From: Candidatus Nitrosopumilus sp.
GTDB lineage: Archaea; Thermoproteota; Nitrososphaeria; Nitrososphaerales; Nitrosopumilaceae
Length of the DNA: 6,459 bases
Direction of reading: 5' to 3'
NCBI GenBank assembly: GCA_016784625.1
Contig: JADHUF010000064.1
Location: forward strand, 1 to 6,459
Shown here: one piece after another, positions 1 through 6,459 of the stretch
Layout of the letters: each line of letters begins with the position of its first letter
Numbering within the stretch: position 1 is the stretch's first letter
Position numbers and translations under genes: made by a program
The notes under the pieces: generated by a model
What the model was told of the DNA's origin: nothing
Database searches by the model: none
Seen by the model: only the letters and a program-made list of their open reading frames with translations

Positions 1-660
1 CACAAGTTCAACCATCAGTCATTTGACGGATATCCAAATGTTGTATACCCTGGAACTCCGTTTGCAGGATACCATGCAGATTTGGAGGATAACGCAAACG
101 GGCAAAAGCGTGGATTTGTTCTTGTAGAGTTTGAGGATACAGTAAAGTCAGTTGAATTTGTAGAGATTGAAAACATATCATATGAAATTATCGAGGTTGA
201 TGCAAATAATAGAAAAGCTGAATCAATCAATCAAGAGTTGGTAGAGAAAACCAAGGAGATTGATCCTACAGAAAAAGTTGTAATTATTAAAATCAAAGGA
301 GAGTTGACATCAGGCAAGACTGCAGATGTAGATATTTCTGCAATCAGAGACGAGTTGAATTCGCGCAATGCAATGGTGATCAATGTCTCAAAGAACGGAT
401 TGACATCAAAAGAATATTCAATTACTGAGGCAAAGGGTGCAAACAAGGAAGAGATTGAAACCAATGTGTTTTCTGAAAACATTGGACAGTTACGATTTGA
501 ATATCCAGAATTACTAAATGAAGAAGGAATCAAACTAGCAAAAAAACTGCTGCACGAATTGGGACAGCCACTACTAGTCAATGAGAAAAAGAATGAATAC
601 ATTCCAAGAATTTGCGATAACGCTTTGGCACTTTTAGGACTAGACGATGCTTCTCAATAG
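1..660 (+). CDS. mre11: Mre11 DNA double-strand-break repair nuclease, C-terminal part (5' end outside window)
   Basis: The reading frame is open from the first base, and 219 residues plus a TAG stop are present. The first visible residues are His-Lys, followed at codons 16-20 by YPGTP. In archaeal Mre11 a YPG(S/T) strand follows shortly after the GHxH metal-binding motif, so the first His is probably the last His of that motif (inference from family layout). What remains is the end of the phosphoesterase domain, the capping domain, and a C-terminal helical stretch that in this family contacts the base of the Rad50 coiled coil. Mre11 is a Mn-dependent 3'-5' exonuclease and endonuclease that opens and trims broken DNA ends with Rad50. 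A TTG at 82 could be mistaken for a start, but the frame and homology continue upstream of it. The stop overlaps the rad50 start by 14 nt, so the two are almost certainly one operon. Catalytic motifs I-III lie outside the window and cannot be checked. Confidence 0.9.
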   Translation, partial: HKFNHQSFDGYPNVVYPGTPFAGYHADLEDNANGQKRGFVLVEFEDTVKSVEFVEIENISYEIIEVDANNRKAESINQELVEKTKEIDPTEKVVIIKIKGELTSGKTADVDISAIRDELNSRNAMVINVSKNGLTSKEYSITEAKGANKEEIETNVFSENIGQLRFEYPELLNEEGIKLAKKLLHELGQPLLVNEKKNEYIPRICDNALALLGLDDASQ

Positions 661-3073
661 TATCATAATTGATAACATTCGAAGCTATGAGCATGAGGAA
701 GTAGAGTTTCCTCGTGGAATATCCTTGTTTGAGGGGGATATTGGTTCAGGAAAATCAACCATCCTCATGAGTATAGAATTTGCACTGTTTGGTTTAGGTT
801 CTCAAAAAGCCGAAAGCTTGCTTGCAAAAAAATCAGATTCTGGAAGCGTAGTGTTGGATTTTTCAGTCGATGGGGGAAAATACGAAATAAAACGTACTCT
901 GTTAAGAAAAAATTCCGGAGTGAATCAGGATCCCAAAAATTCCTGGATAAAGATTGAGGGTGTTAAAGAAATACTCTCCCCATCAGAGTTAAAGCAGCGA
1001 GTCTTGCAGATTTTAAAATTCAACGAGCCTGCAGACCCAAAGGCTGAGAGCAAGATATTCAGATATGCCATATTTACGCCTCAGGAAGCCATGAAAGAGG
1101 TGCTTTCAGACTCTGCAAAGCGTCTTGAGACCATCCGTAAAGCCTTTGGAATTGAGGATTACAGCATTGCCAATTCCAATGCCCGTGAAGTATTATCTGA
1201 AATCAAAACAAAATCTGCAGTTCTAAGAGTAAAGTTTAGTGACATTTCACAATTAGAATCTGAAATTAAAGAATCTAAAGAGATGACATCCAAATTAGAA
1301 TCTGAAATTTCACAAAAACAGGATTGGCAAAAAATCCTCAAAGGAAATGAGAGCAAAAAAATACAAGAATTAAAAGAGTTGCAAGCAAGAAATAATGATA
1401 GAGTAAGACTAGAATTAAACAAGGAAAATCTAGAGGAAAAAATGGAAACTGGAAATGCACGTATTGTCACTATAGAGCGAGAGTTTGCAAATTATGAAAT
1501 AGAACTAAAAGAAGATACTGAAAAATTAGAAAAATTATTAGAGATAAAAAAACCTGAAACAACAAAAAGTATTCCAGATATAATGTCTGAAATTAAAAAA
1601 TTCCAGAAAATCAATGACGATATGATAAAGTTAGAGTCTGAGAAAAATAGCATACGTCAAGATTTAACTAGATTAAAAGAAAGATTTGGGGACAAAATAG
1701 ATTCAGAGAAAAAATCCATTGAAAATGCATTAAATGATTTGTTGCAGGAAAAAGAATCACTAGCAAAGTTTGCAGATGAAATTAAAGAAAAACTAGAAAA
1801 GGTAAATGATCAGAAAATTCAAAAAGAGACACTCAAAGGTTCATTGGAAAAAGAGATTTCAAAGTTTTCTCAGTTGGGAAACGCATGTCCCACATGTATG
1901 CAAGAAATTACTGATGAACATCATCACAGTCTAGTCGATGAGAAAGAAAAAGAAGTAAAATCCCTAGAGGTAGAATTGCAATCAATTAATGATTCATTTT
2001 TTGAATCAAACTCAAAATCTAAAGAAATTCAGGGTAAAATAGAGTCATACGAGCAGGAAATTTCACAAATTCAAGGAATCATTCCAGGAATTGAAGAGTT
2101 TGAGGTAAAATCGGCAAGAGAGAACCAACTAGAGAATGAGATTAAAGAACTAGAAGAGAAACTCCAGGATTCAGAATTTGAAGGCAAAAACCCTGTAGAG
2201 TACCTTACTGAACTAAAAGATAGAGTGATGCAGTTTGAGAGTTCAACAGAGAAAATGCAGCAGATAATCAAAGCAAAGCAAAAAGTTGAGAAAATTATTG
2301 CTGAGCATCAACAAGAAGTAGAGTTGATAGCATCCCAGATTTCAGAAAGAGAAGCAGAGTTAGAGAAAATACAGAAAGAACTGGATTCGTTTAAGGATTC
2401 AGATGAAAGTGTAACAAGTAAGGAAAATGAACTAGATTCACTCAGAAAAGAAATTACGCAAGTTTCAAGCACGATTGCTGCATCCTTGGAGAATTTGAGG
2501 AATCAAAAGGAGAAAATAAAAGAGCATGAATCTAAAATTACAGAATCCAGGAAATATGAGGCAAAGTACAAGAAATTTGATCAATTTCAACAATGGCTAG
2601 AAGCATTCTTCATTCCAACCATATCTCAGATTGAAAAGCAAGTGTTGCTATCAATTTTGCAGAATTTCAATGAGACATACACAAGATGGTATTCTATTTT
2701 GGTTGAAGATCCTACCAAAGAATCTCGAATTGATGAGAACTTTACGCCAATTGTAAACCAGGACGGATTTGATCAAGAGATAGGATATTTGTCAGGAGGT
2801 GAGAAGACAAGTATCGCATTAGCATATAGATTGACTTTGAATTCACTTATGAGGAAAGAGACAGAGTCAATGAAATCTAATTTGTTGATTTTAGATGAGC
2901 CTACAGATGGATTTTCTAAAAATCAGTTAGGTAAAATTAGAGAGTTGCTAGATGAGTTGAAATCAGAGCAAATCATACTTGTATCTCATGAAAAAGAACT
3001 TGAAACGTATGTTGATAACATTTTCCAAATTTCAAAAGAGAATGGACTATCTAAAATTTCACGCCTAAATTAA
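647..3073 (+). CDS. rad50: Rad50 SMC-like ATPase of the Mre11-Rad50 complex
   Basis: Complete gene of 808 residues, somewhat shorter than other archaeal Rad50 proteins (about 850-900). Rad50 is the ATP-driven clamp that binds DNA ends and gates the Mre11 nuclease. All ABC-ATPase elements are visible: Walker A GDIGSGKST (30-38), Q-loop Gln146 in FTPQEA, signature LSGGEK (715-720), Walker B LLILDEP with Asp750-Glu751, and H-loop His781 in VSHEKE. Between the two ATPase halves, about residues 190-650 are Glu/Lys/Gln-rich heptad-like sequence, the antiparallel coiled coil. At its apex is the zinc hook CPTC (Cys414, Cys417), through which two Rad50 molecules dimerise around Zn. The ATG at 647 lies inside the mre11 end, preceded by a weak AGGA at 636-639. 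It is the right start because the N-terminal strand (LLNSIIIDNIRSYE) is intact and Walker A falls at the usual distance. Translation is probably coupled to mre11. No frameshift or missing key residue is seen. Confidence 0.97.
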   Translation: MLLNSIIIDNIRSYEHEEVEFPRGISLFEGDIGSGKSTILMSIEFALFGLGSQKAESLLAKKSDSGSVVLDFSVDGGKYEIKRTLLRKNSGVNQDPKNSWIKIEGVKEILSPSELKQRVLQILKFNEPADPKAESKIFRYAIFTPQEAMKEVLSDSAKRLETIRKAFGIEDYSIANSNAREVLSEIKTKSAVLRVKFSDISQLESEIKESKEMTSKLESEISQKQDWQKILKGNESKKIQELKELQARNNDRVRLELNKENLEEKMETGNARIVTIEREFANYEIELKEDTEKLEKLLEIKKPETTKSIPDIMSEIKKFQKINDDMIKLESEKNSIRQDLTRLKERFGDKIDSEKKSIENALNDLLQEKESLAKFADEIKEKLEKVNDQKIQKETLKGSLEKEISKFSQLGNACPTCMQEITDEHHHSLVDEKEKEVKSLEVELQSINDSFFESNSKSKEIQGKIESYEQEISQIQGIIPGIEEFEVKSARENQLENEIKELEEKLQDSEFEGKNPVEYLTELKDRVMQFESSTEKMQQIIKAKQKVEKIIAEHQQEVELIASQISEREAELEKIQKELDSFKDSDESVTSKENELDSLRKEITQVSSTIAASLENLRNQKEKIKEHESKITESRKYEAKYKKFDQFQQWLEAFFIPTISQIEKQVLLSILQNFNETYTRWYSILVEDPTKESRIDENFTPIVNQDGFDQEIGYLSGGEKTSIALAYRLTLNSLMRKETESMKSNLLILDEPTDGFSKNQLGKIRELLDELKSEQIILVSHEKELETYVDNIFQISKENGLSKISRLN

Positions 3074-3117
3074 TAAAAATTTCCTCTTGAGATTGAAACA
3101 TTTATTGAATTCTGAAT
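3074..3117. other. Convergent intergenic gap between rad50 and hsdS
   Basis: This 44-nt A+T-rich spacer lies between two converging stop codons. Just after the rad50 stop there is a pyrimidine-rich run on the + strand (about 3080-3089). On the minus strand, T5 at 3079-3075 could help end the hsdS transcript, as archaeal terminators are often simple T-tracts. No stem-loop is evident by eye. It marks the border between the repair operon and the restriction-modification block. Confidence 0.45.
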
Positions 3118-4311
3118 CTAAGACATCAATTCTCCATTGAATGCATTTTGCATAAAAAATTTGAACATATTTTCAATGAATTCTTTTGAAGATTTTTGAT
3201 ATTTTTTTATTTTTTCAATTTCATTTATGAGCAAGACATATTTTTTCTGCATTTGAATAGGTGGAATGGGGATTTCTAAATTATTAATAATTGTTTGATT
3301 AAGATTTAACATAGTTATCCCCTTTGCCTCATTTTCAAGTTTCTTTTTGAACCCTTTACTACTTAGAACATTTACCAAATATGTTGCATCCACAATGTCA
3401 TTTGGTCGTATAAACAAACTTCCCGTGCCACATAACCAGTTTGTTTCATTTTCAGTCACTAATGCACAGTTTCCCATCTCACCTCGCCGTCCTATGATAA
3501 CATCATTTTGTTTTAAATGATAATTTGATAAAGTTAAAAATTTCTCCCGAGTAATTGTTTGATTTGCACTAATGATAATTTTTCCATTCCGTATGTGTTT
3601 TGGATTTATCAAAGGGATACCATTATCGACATAATCTTCTTGATGAAGTTGTGTTCCAAATGGGCCAATCTGTACTTTAACACTAATATCTCGAATTTTT
3701 TTAACTTCCCATTTTTTCTCATTATTAGCAGGATCTCCAAACATTTTAAAAAAAACTACTTTAGAAAAATCTTCTGTCAATACATCCGATTCTTTTCGTA
3801 ATTTATTTACTCTATCTATTTTCTCTAAAATTGAAACTATTTTTTGTTGAATATCTATCGGAGGTAAAATAATTGTAAATAGTCGTAATTTATTCTCATT
3901 GATAGCTTTTTGTGTTGCACCTGTACATTCTCTATTTTTTTCATCTTGAAATTCATTTGATCTTAACCAAAAATAGATGTAACGGGGTAAAACTTTTGAT
4001 TTATTTTTTATTCTTAATATTGTAAATCCTGTTGAAAAAATATAATTTTTATCAGAATTAGAAATTAAATAAACTTTTTCGGTATCTTTCATTTTAGCAA
4101 AAAGAACATCTCCTTCTTGGGATATCATGTTAGCCCTACTTGGTTTTGTTTCATAGTCTACTTCGACAGAATTAATTATTTCCCCAGTCTTCAAAGAACC
4201 TGTATCAACATACTTTTTGGTTCCTTCGAATGGCTTAACACCTGATTTAACAAATTCAAGATAAGTTATCAGATTAACCTTTTCCCATTTATCAGACAAC
4301 TTAGTTTTCAT
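3118..4311 (-). CDS. hsdS: Type I restriction-modification specificity subunit (full-length, two TRDs)
   Basis: Complete 397-residue protein, the usual size for HsdS. It shows the expected duplicated layout: TRD1 about 8-148, with EGDVLFAKM near 66-74; first conserved helical region about 149-195, beginning LPPIDIQQKI (149-158) and ending FKMFGDP (188-194); TRD2 about 200-348, with NDVIIGRRGEMG (269-280); and second conserved region 349-397, beginning IPPIQMQKK and ending FMQNAFNGELMS. HsdS binds DNA; each TRD reads one half of a bipartite target, and the helical regions set the spacing and dock two HsdM subunits. The gene follows hsdM by 42 nt on the same strand. No clear Shine-Dalgarno sequence precedes the ATG. 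It is very A+T-rich: the line 3181-3240 has 11 G+C of 60, an extreme but telling sample. The recognition sequence cannot be read from the protein. TRD1 and TRD2 are clearly different, so an asymmetric target is expected. Confidence 0.94.
   Translation of the reverse strand: MKTKLSDKWEKVNLITYLEFVKSGVKPFEGTKKYVDTGSLKTGEIINSVEVDYETKPSRANMISQEGDVLFAKMKDTEKVYLISNSDKNYIFSTGFTILRIKNKSKVLPRYIYFWLRSNEFQDEKNRECTGATQKAINENKLRLFTIILPPIDIQQKIVSILEKIDRVNKLRKESDVLTEDFSKVVFFKMFGDPANNEKKWEVKKIRDISVKVQIGPFGTQLHQEDYVDNGIPLINPKHIRNGKIIISANQTITREKFLTLSNYHLKQNDVIIGRRGEMGNCALVTENETNWLCGTGSLFIRPNDIVDATYLVNVLSSKGFKKKLENEAKGITMLNLNQTIINNLEIPIPPIQMQKKYVLLINEIEKIKKYQKSSKEFIENMFKFFMQNAFNGELMS
3127..3178 (-). repeat. Direct repeat copy A, 3' end of hsdS
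   Basis: These 52 nt encode part of the C-terminal conserved region (around FMQNAFNGEL). They align without gaps to 5829-5880 in the half-S gene, with 42 of 52 identities counted by hand. The similarity reflects the shared conserved region of specificity proteins, but it also offers a same-orientation recombination target. Confidence 0.7.
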
Positions 4312-4325
4312 TTATTTGTCACTGC

Positions 4326-4336
4326 AAAATATTTTA
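4326..4336 (-). promoter_or_regulatory. Possible TATA-like element upstream of hsdS
   Basis: On the minus strand, TAAAATATTTT lies 15-25 nt before the hsdS ATG, inside the 42-nt hsdM-hsdS gap. Archaeal TATA boxes centre about 26 nt before the transcription start, so this element could only drive a nearly leaderless or slightly internal start. The absence of a Shine-Dalgarno sequence before hsdS is compatible with that. In such A+T-rich DNA a chance match is likely, and read-through from hsdM is the simpler explanation. Confidence 0.2.
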
Positions 4337-4353
4337 TTGTCTTTATCTTCATC

Positions 4354-5826
4354 TCAACTTACTTTAAGATCCTTCAATATTTCAATAATTTTATTTTCTA
4401 AATCCAGAATTTTTTTCTTTATTAATTCTGGTTTCTCATACTTTATTTCCTCATACTCTATCTCTTTGTATTTTGATATACTTAGATCATAATTATTATC
4501 TTTAATTTCCTTGATTGGAACAACAAAGTTCTTTTTCTTTCTATCTTTATTATCTTCCTTACTTCTATTCTTAAATCTTTCAATAATATCTGGAATATCG
4601 TCTTTGTCAATTTTACTTCTCTTGTCATCTAGAGAAAATCCATCATTTTCCATATTATAGAACCAAACCTCTTTTGTTGCCTCGCCTTTTGTGAAAATCA
4701 ATACTGCAGTTGATACTCCTGCATATGGCTTGAAGACTCCGGATGGCATTGAAATTACTGCATTCAAATTACATCTTTCAAGTAATAATTCACGTATGTT
4801 TTTGTGGGCTTTAGAATTTCCAAATAATACCCCATCAGGAACAATAACTGCACATTTTCCACCTGTTCTGAGAAGATTGAACATGAGTTCTAAAAATAAT
4901 AATTCAGTCTTTTTTGTCTGAGTTCTAAAGTTATCACTTATTTCTGATTCATCAATACTTCCTTTGAAAGGAGGATTGGCCAATACCACATCATAAAAGT
5001 TTGATTCATCATATCGCTTAGAAAGTGTATTTTTCCGCTCAATGTTGGGACTGGAAATTCCGTGCATCATCAGATTCATTAGAGAAATTCTGGCCATAGT
5101 TTGATCAAAGTCAAATCCATAAAATGTCTCTTCTCGGAGAATATCCCATTGATCATCATTTAGTTTGTCTCCTGCAAAATTTCCATCGCGCATTAATTTC
5201 TTTGAAGTATTGTTTCTAAGAATGTGTTCAAATGAAGATATAAGAAATCCTGCGGTTCCACAGGCTGGATCACAGATCTTGTTACCATATTTTGGATCTA
5301 AAAGTTCAACCATCATTTTGATTATGTGTCTTGGAGTTCTAAATTGCCCGTTCTTTCCTGATGTCTGAAGTTGGCTTAGTAGATATTCGTAAATGTCTCC
5401 TTGTACGTCCCTATTTTGTTCTTTGATATGCATATCATTAATTATCTTTACTGCTTCTGCAAGTAGCGATGCAGTTGGAATTGAAAAACTTGCATCAGTC
5501 ATGTATTTGCTGTAAACAGAGTCTTCTCCACCATCTAATTTTCTTAAGAATGGAAATACAGTATATTGTACATGCTCTAACATTTTCTCAGAGGGTAATT
5601 GAGTCCACTTTGACCACTTACAATCTTCATGTCCTCTGAATATTGATTGGTATTTTTCTTTGAGGAGTTTTGCATTTTGTTCTCTAGTAACATCTTCATC
5701 TTCCATTCTTCTCATGAAAATTAGATAAGACATTTGCTCAATTGCTTGTAGTGGATTTGAGATTCCGCCGGACCAAAACTTGTCCCATAGTAAGTTAATT
5801 TTTGATTTAAGTTCTGTATCTAACAT
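4354..5826 (-). CDS. hsdM: Type I restriction-modification methyltransferase subunit (N6-adenine)
   Basis: Complete 490-residue protein of normal family length. It transfers a methyl group from S-adenosylmethionine to adenine N6 at the site chosen by HsdS, protecting host DNA; the usual working unit is M2S. The N-terminal helical HsdM_N region (about 1-140, containing LWDKFWSGG and MSYLIFMRRMEDED) is followed by GQFRTP (160-165), SAM-binding motif I DPACGTAGF (186-194), and catalytic motif IV NPPF (284-287), the gamma-class adenine methylase form. Near the C-terminus, about residue 445, is the YDLSISKYKE block usual in HsdM, then a Lys/Glu-rich helical tail. The ATG overlaps the half-S stop by 7 nt (5820-5826) and has a good Shine-Dalgarno at 5834-5840, so translation is probably coupled to the half-S gene. 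The N-terminal two thirds look less A+T-rich than the flanking specificity genes; the Lys-rich tail is close to them. All catalytic motifs are intact, so activity is expected. Confidence 0.97.
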   Translation of the reverse strand: MLDTELKSKINLLWDKFWSGGISNPLQAIEQMSYLIFMRRMEDEDVTREQNAKLLKEKYQSIFRGHEDCKWSKWTQLPSEKMLEHVQYTVFPFLRKLDGGEDSVYSKYMTDASFSIPTASLLAEAVKIINDMHIKEQNRDVQGDIYEYLLSQLQTSGKNGQFRTPRHIIKMMVELLDPKYGNKICDPACGTAGFLISSFEHILRNNTSKKLMRDGNFAGDKLNDDQWDILREETFYGFDFDQTMARISLMNLMMHGISSPNIERKNTLSKRYDESNFYDVVLANPPFKGSIDESEISDNFRTQTKKTELLFLELMFNLLRTGGKCAVIVPDGVLFGNSKAHKNIRELLLERCNLNAVISMPSGVFKPYAGVSTAVLIFTKGEATKEVWFYNMENDGFSLDDKRSKIDKDDIPDIIERFKNRSKEDNKDRKKKNFVVPIKEIKDNNYDLSISKYKEIEYEEIKYEKPELIKKKILDLENKIIEILKDLKVS

Positions 5827-6323
5827 ACCAATTCTCCTTTGAATGCCTTCTGCATAAAAGTATTGGATATGTTCTCAATGTTTTTTTTGGAATGTTCTTG
5901 GTGTTGACTCATTTCATTAACAGACTTTACAATATTTGAAAATTCATTTTGGAGCGCAATTGGCGGTATTGGGACATTCAAATTTTCTAATATTGTTAAA
6001 TTAATATTTTTTTGAGCGGATTCGGGTGCATTATTTTCTAAAGTTTTTTGTAAAAAAGATAACCAATGTTGAATGTATTCTGTATTTGTGTATTCATTAG
6101 ATGTAAACCCAACAACACTATCTGGAAAACAAGCATCAAATGTCAAAATCCCTTCTCTTTGAATTTTAGATTTTATTTCGTTTGATGTTAAATTTGTAAC
6201 ATCGTCTTTGGAATATTTTGTTGACATGGATACTAATACGTCAATTTGGTATTTAGCTATTATCCTACAAGTAATCTTTGGATTTTTAGTATCTCCCTTT
6301 TCCAGGAATACCTCTCTATTCAT
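5820..6323 (-). CDS. Half-length type I specificity protein (single, incomplete TRD plus C-terminal conserved region)
   Basis: This 167-residue protein is under half the length of a normal HsdS. Residues 59-77 (ILTFDACFPDSVVGFT) match the second part of a target recognition domain. Residues 112-121 (LENLNVPIPP) open a conserved helical region that runs to the end in FMQKAFKGELVC, parallel to the end of the full HsdS in this window. The first 58 residues, including IDVLVSMSTKYSKDD (27-41), do not show the usual start of a TRD; I do not recognise them. An in-frame TAA lies 21 nt upstream of the ATG, so the protein cannot extend far N-terminally. Such half-S proteins can be active when they dimerise, as shown for truncated EcoDXXI HsdS and for AhdI, giving a symmetric site. 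Alternatively this is the leftover of a full HsdS after deletion. It is the first of the three specificity/modification genes and overlaps the hsdM start. Function as a DNA reader is plausible but unproven. Confidence 0.8.
   Translation of the reverse strand: MNREVFLEKGDTKNPKITCRIIAKYQIDVLVSMSTKYSKDDVTNLTSNEIKSKIQREGILTFDACFPDSVVGFTSNEYTNTEYIQHWLSFLQKTLENNAPESAQKNINLTILENLNVPIPPIALQNEFSNIVKSVNEMSQHQEHSKKNIENISNTFMQKAFKGELVC
5829..5880 (-). repeat. Direct repeat copy B, 3' end of half-S gene
   Basis: This is the partner of 3127-3178, in the same orientation about 2.7 kb away, with hsdM and most of hsdS between. It encodes the FMQKAFKGEL end of the half-S protein. The copies diverge at 10 of 52 positions, so they are not a fresh duplication. 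An exchange between them would delete hsdM. Confidence 0.7.
5834..5840 (-). promoter_or_regulatory. Ribosome binding site for hsdM
   Basis: On the minus strand AAAGGAG sits 7 nt before the hsdM ATG, inside the last codons of the half-S gene (the Lys-Gly-Glu of FKGELVC). It supports the ATG at 5826 as the hsdM start and re-initiation right after the half-S stop. The motif also encodes conserved residues, so it serves two roles. Confidence 0.65.
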
Positions 6324-6333
6324 TACATCAAAG

Positions 6334-6349
6334 TTTAAAATTTAATTAT
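6334..6349 (-). promoter_or_regulatory. Possible TATA-like A+T block upstream of half-S gene
   Basis: On the minus strand ATAATTAAATTTTAAA lies 11-26 nt before the half-S ATG, overlapping the stop of the upstream short ORF. No Shine-Dalgarno precedes this ATG, which could fit a leaderless transcript starting close to it. The whole neighbourhood is A+T-rich, so the match is weak. Confidence 0.22.
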
Positions 6350-6459
6350 GATTTAGAATTATTTTTTTCATCATCTTTTATTTTTTTTAATGTTTTTCTA
6401 ATATTTTTAAACATGTTTGGTGGTCCATCATCTTTGTCTTTTTTCATATTAGATAACAT
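6346..6459 (-). CDS. Lys-rich ORF open at the window edge (C-terminal tail of an upstream gene, or a tiny protein)
   Basis: On the minus strand an open frame of 37 codons ends at TAA (6348-6346), 22 nt before the half-S gene. The visible tail contains DKDDGPPNMFKNIRKTLKKI and ends KNNSKS: highly charged, Lys/Asp-rich, probably helical or disordered. The outermost codon happens to be ATG (6459-6457) and another ATG lies at 6447-6445, so it may be a tiny complete protein, but the frame is equally open beyond the window. It does not resemble a TRD or the end of a known HsdR, and its frame differs from the half-S gene, so it is not simply the missing half-S N-terminus. The line 6361-6420 has only 9 G+C of 60, one of the lowest in the window. 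I do not recognise it; it may also not be a gene. Confidence 0.35.
   Translation of the reverse strand: MLSNMKKDKDDGPPNMFKNIRKTLKKIKDDEKNNSKS

Noticed and set aside
231..602. Minus-strand open frame inside mre11
   Set aside because: Ser/Phe-rich shadow translation of the Glu/Lys-rich mre11 coding strand; no domain or start signal. The same holds for minus-strand frames at 15-230, 1159-1470 and 2071-2271.
82..660. TTG at 82 as the start of a separate 192-residue gene
   Set aside because: The frame is open to the window start, and the upstream codons carry the YPGTP strand of Mre11, so this is an internal Leu codon.
1201..2580. Repetitive GAAATTAAAGAA-like patches within rad50
   Set aside because: These encode Glu/Lys/Ile heptads of the coiled coil. 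They are irregular in spacing and sequence and are not a DNA tandem repeat or CRISPR.
3559..3801. Plus-strand open frame inside hsdS
   Set aside because: Phe/Ile-rich antisense of a well-supported specificity gene, with no recognisable domain. Plus-strand frames at 4691-4921 and 5165-5368 inside hsdM are the same kind of shadow.
3118..5880. Phase-variable inverting specificity locus
   Set aside because: The shared repeat is direct, not inverted; both S genes face the same way, and no recombinase gene is visible.
6346..6459. Upstream ORF as the frameshifted missing N-terminus of the half-S gene
   Set aside because: It is in a different frame, but its translation has no TRD-like blocks and ends in a plain Lys-rich tail, so a simple frameshift does not restore a full HsdS.

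Overview
The window looks like chromosomal DNA of a low-GC archaeon, most probably an ammonia-oxidising thaumarchaeote close to Nitrosopumilus. The evidence is the archaeal-style mre11-rad50 pair with overlapping genes and my recognition of the Rad50 protein as thaumarchaeal in character. The lineage call is an inference from protein style, not a database match.

Layout: two gene blocks point toward each other. Positions 1-3073 (+ strand) hold the 3' end of mre11, cut by the window start, followed by a complete rad50 that starts inside the last codons of mre11. Together they make the Mre11-Rad50 DNA double-strand-break sensing and end-processing complex. A 44-nt convergent gap (3074-3117) separates them from the second block, which is entirely on the minus strand. 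Read in its direction of transcription, that block has a short Lys-rich ORF open at the window edge (6459-6346), a half-length type I specificity gene (6323-5820), the type I methyltransferase subunit hsdM (5826-4354, overlapping the half-S stop by 7 nt), and a full-length two-domain specificity gene hsdS (4311-3118).

The minus-strand block is a type I restriction-modification locus with the unusual order half-S / M / S. HsdM supplies the SAM-binding and adenine-methylation catalytic domain. The full HsdS has two target recognition domains (TRDs) separated by conserved helical regions and should direct HsdM to a bipartite site. The half-S has only one incomplete TRD plus a C-terminal conserved region; it is either a remnant of recombination or a subunit that works as a dimer. 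The translocase/nuclease subunit HsdR is not in the window. The specificity genes and the edge ORF are visibly richer in A+T than mre11/rad50, which fits a mobile defence module inserted next to a core repair operon.

I see no RNA genes, CRISPR array, transposase or obvious attachment site, and no gene-free stretch longer than about 50 bases. I did not find a convincing wholly new system. The oddest points are the second, truncated specificity gene translationally coupled to hsdM, and the direct repeat shared by the 3' ends of the two specificity genes.
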